Source: Pseudomonas sp. ADAK13 (lineage in GTDB: Bacteria; Pseudomonadota; Gammaproteobacteria; Pseudomonadales; Pseudomonadaceae). From it: a stretch of 64,000 nucleotides of DNA. The translations under genes were made by a program, and so were the position numbers. The notes beneath the pieces were generated by a model. That model did not search any database, was not told the origin of the DNA, and was given only the letters and a program-made list of their open reading frames with translations. This document shows positions 62,630 to 64,000 of this stretch, piece by piece; within the stretch, counting starts at the first letter, position 1, and each line of letters opens with the position of its first letter. The stretch spans positions 5,890,001 to 5,954,000 of the forward strand of contig NZ_CP052860.1 in the NCBI RefSeq assembly GCF_012935715.1, read 5' to 3'.

Positions 62630-63682
62630 ATGAGGACATTGAGAAAAACGCTTGTAACTTTGGCGATGTGCCTCGCGGCGATGGATGCATCAGCCCAGGC
62701 ACAACCTGTGGTGCAATTCATCGCCACGGGCGGGACGATAGCCATGAAGATCGACCCGGTGACCAAAGGTGTCGTCCCCGCGATTTCGGGAGATGACCTG
62801 ATGCAGACGGTGCCAGATGCCGGCAAATACGCGATCGTCGAAGTCAACAACTTCTCGAACATGTCGGCCAACTATGTCGAAGCGAAGTGGTGGACACGTC
62901 TCACTAAGGCCGTTGATGATGCGCTCGCGCGTCCCGAGGTCGCCGGCGTTGTCATCGCGCACGGCACCGATACGATGGAAGAAACGGCTTACTGGCTGGA
63001 CCTAACCGTCAAGTCCGACAAGCCGGTGATCCTGATCGGTGCGCAGCGTAATGCATCCTCGCCCGATTTCGATGGTCCGCGAAACCTGCTCAATGCCATC
63101 CGCATAGCTACCACGGCGCAAGCCCGCGGCAAGGGCGTAATGTTAGCGATGAACAACCAGATCAATGCGGCGCGCAGCGTCACCAAGACTCACACAGGAG
63201 ATGTCGAGACCTTCAAGTCTGGTGACTTCGGCTTTCTTGGCGAGGTCTGGGAGGACAAGGTCATCTTCACTAACGCACCGCTGCGCCGCCAGCATATCGA
63301 CATCGGTACCGCAGAGATGCCGCGCGTAGAGATTCTAGCCATGTTCGGTGGGGCCGATGGGTCGCTGCTGCGCTATGCTGTCGACCAGGGTGCCAAAGGC
63401 ATCGTGGTGCAAGCTGTTGGCATGGGCAACATGAACGTCTCTATGTTCGAGGCGGTCAAGTACGCCCTTTCGAAGAAGGTACCGGTGGTGGTTGCGACCC
63501 GAGTGCCCAACGGCCGCACGATGCCGGTCTATGGTTTCGTTGGCGGCGGCAAGACCACCTACGAAGCAGGTGCAGTGATGGCCGGCGATCTGAGCCCTCA
63601 AAAGGCGCGCCTGCTTCTCATGCTCTTGTTGCAGAGCGGTATTAGCGGTCAGGCAGAACTTCAAGCCGCATTTGATCGCTAG
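62630..63682 (+). CDS. exported type II asparaginase/glutaminase-family enzyme
   Basis: A 350-residue periplasmic asparaginase: signal peptide (1-24, SAQA), first-triad Thr36 (ATGGTIA), HGTDTMEET with Thr113-Asp114 and the triad Lys in AARSVTKTHT. The hinge segment after GGTIA (MKIDPVTKGVVPAISGDDL) is shorter than in the E. coli and Pseudomonas 7A enzymes and has no Tyr at the expected place, so kinetics or specificity may differ. The ATG at 62630 is chosen because it begins a proper signal peptide; the frame also has an ATG at 62537, and neither has a strong ribosome-binding site. Confidence 0.88.
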   Translation: MRTLRKTLVTLAMCLAAMDASAQAQPVVQFIATGGTIAMKIDPVTKGVVPAISGDDLMQTVPDAGKYAIVEVNNFSNMSANYVEAKWWTRLTKAVDDALARPEVAGVVIAHGTDTMEETAYWLDLTVKSDKPVILIGAQRNASSPDFDGPRNLLNAIRIATTAQARGKGVMLAMNNQINAARSVTKTHTGDVETFKSGDFGFLGEVWEDKVIFTNAPLRRQHIDIGTAEMPRVEILAMFGGADGSLLRYAVDQGAKGIVVQAVGMGNMNVSMFEAVKYALSKKVPVVVATRVPNGRTMPVYGFVGGGKTTYEAGAVMAGDLSPQKARLLLMLLLQSGISGQAELQAAFDR

Positions 63683-63810
63683 TACTAGTGCGTAGATTCG
63701 GGGGTGCCGTCGAAGCTTCTCTGTAAGCCACAACGGGAGCCATTTCGAGTTACAGGCTGGTTTCTATGAGCGGCTGCGGTGCAGTAGCGGGGGAGTCGGG
63801 CGAGAACATT

Positions 63811-64000
63811 TAAGATGTGATCGACTTTCAGACTTCCCGACTCAAGCCCCCGGCTTTCCGCACCTGAGCCGCAACCGCTTCAACGTCTAGCCCCCGGGTA
63901 ACGCCGCCCCGGCGCTGCTCGAAGGCCAGCCTCTGTCTGCCAGTGCTGATGTGTACGCCGTAGCGTGTGTGATCTACGAGCTGGCGGGGGGCAAACAGCC
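63811..64000 (+). pseudogene. broken Ser/Thr protein kinase, runs off the edge
   Basis: A VIDF segment (63817-63828) resembling the DFG region is followed in another frame by FPHLSRNRFNV, a TAG at 63888, and in the same frame PALLEGQPLSASADVYAVAC then VIYELAGGKQP. The latter is subdomains VIII-IX of a bacterial Ser/Thr kinase. The TAG stands where kinases of this type have Trp. So a frameshift and a stop break it. Confidence 0.5.

Noticed and set aside
1..64000. tRNA, rRNA or riboswitch genes
   Set aside because: Looked for cloverleaf-like or conserved RNA words between genes and saw none that I could support.

Overview
The window looks like a chromosome segment of a Pseudomonas, most likely of the P. 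fluorescens complex. This is inferred from the GC-rich genes, the Roc/Cup-type fimbrial locus with RocR-like EAL proteins, the polar amino-acid ABC transporter beside a 2-oxoglutarate-semialdehyde dehydrogenase, and the IS66/IS3 relics. No rRNA, tRNA or CRISPR array was seen. No database search was possible, so every name is a family-level reading of the protein sequence.

Layout. (1) 1-10.6 kb is an accessory island with visibly more AT than the rest. It holds a tightly coupled three-gene operon: a coiled-coil protein, an unknown protein and an 1851-residue DEAH helicase with a DUF1998-like C-terminus, as in DruE of Druantia and in DISARM helicases. Beyond it lie a convergent ORF with possible PD-(D/E)XK nuclease signatures, an IS66 tnpB relic and an unknown ORF. 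(2) 10.8-14.6 kb carries hydrolases (an alpha/beta hydrolase and two metallo-beta-lactamase-fold enzymes) around a LysR regulator. (3) 14.7-16.8 kb has a lone tyrosine recombinase bracketed by 14-bp inverted repeats, an orphan barstar and a Crp/Fnr regulator. (4) 17.0-20.5 kb is an operon of an outer-membrane MetA-type protein and two exported DUF1254 proteins. (5) 20.5-23 kb is a worn stretch with small ORFs, a 23-bp-period triple repeat and relics.

(6) 23.0-41.3 kb is the largest coherent unit. Two complete chaperone-usher fimbrial operons (each pilin, chaperone, usher, adhesin) point away from a central BvgAS/EvgAS/Roc-type control block of a receiver-EAL protein, a LuxR-type response regulator and a hybrid kinase with two periplasmic binding domains. 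The second fimbrial operon continues into an exported isochorismatase-like hydrolase and a second receiver-EAL protein. A shared motif (TTTCCYACA preceded by an A/G-rich inverted half) occurs four times, in the control regions of this block only as far as I could see.

(7) 41.5-45.9 kb holds a CocE/NonD hydrolase, a zinc-type oxidoreductase with a divergent AraC regulator and a small unknown gene. (8) 45.9-56.8 kb is a catabolic cluster: a UxaA/GarD-family dehydratase and LysR on the minus strand, and divergently an AroE-like dehydrogenase, a DegT-family PLP enzyme, a protein closely resembling L-2-keto-3-deoxyarabonate dehydratase, a polar amino-acid-type ABC importer and a 2-oxoglutarate semialdehyde dehydrogenase. 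Two matching palindromes sit in front of the two arms. The likely logic is import of an amino- or cyclic sugar acid, deamination/oxidation, two dehydrations and oxidation to 2-oxoglutarate.

(9) 56.8-64 kb mixes IS66/IS3 relics, an AraC-hydrolase pair, a cyclase-family relic, a quinone-oxidoreductase/SnoaL operon with a divergent Rrf2 regulator, a relic of a RocR-like EAL C-terminus beside an integrase relic, a type II asparaginase, and a broken Ser/Thr kinase running off the right edge.
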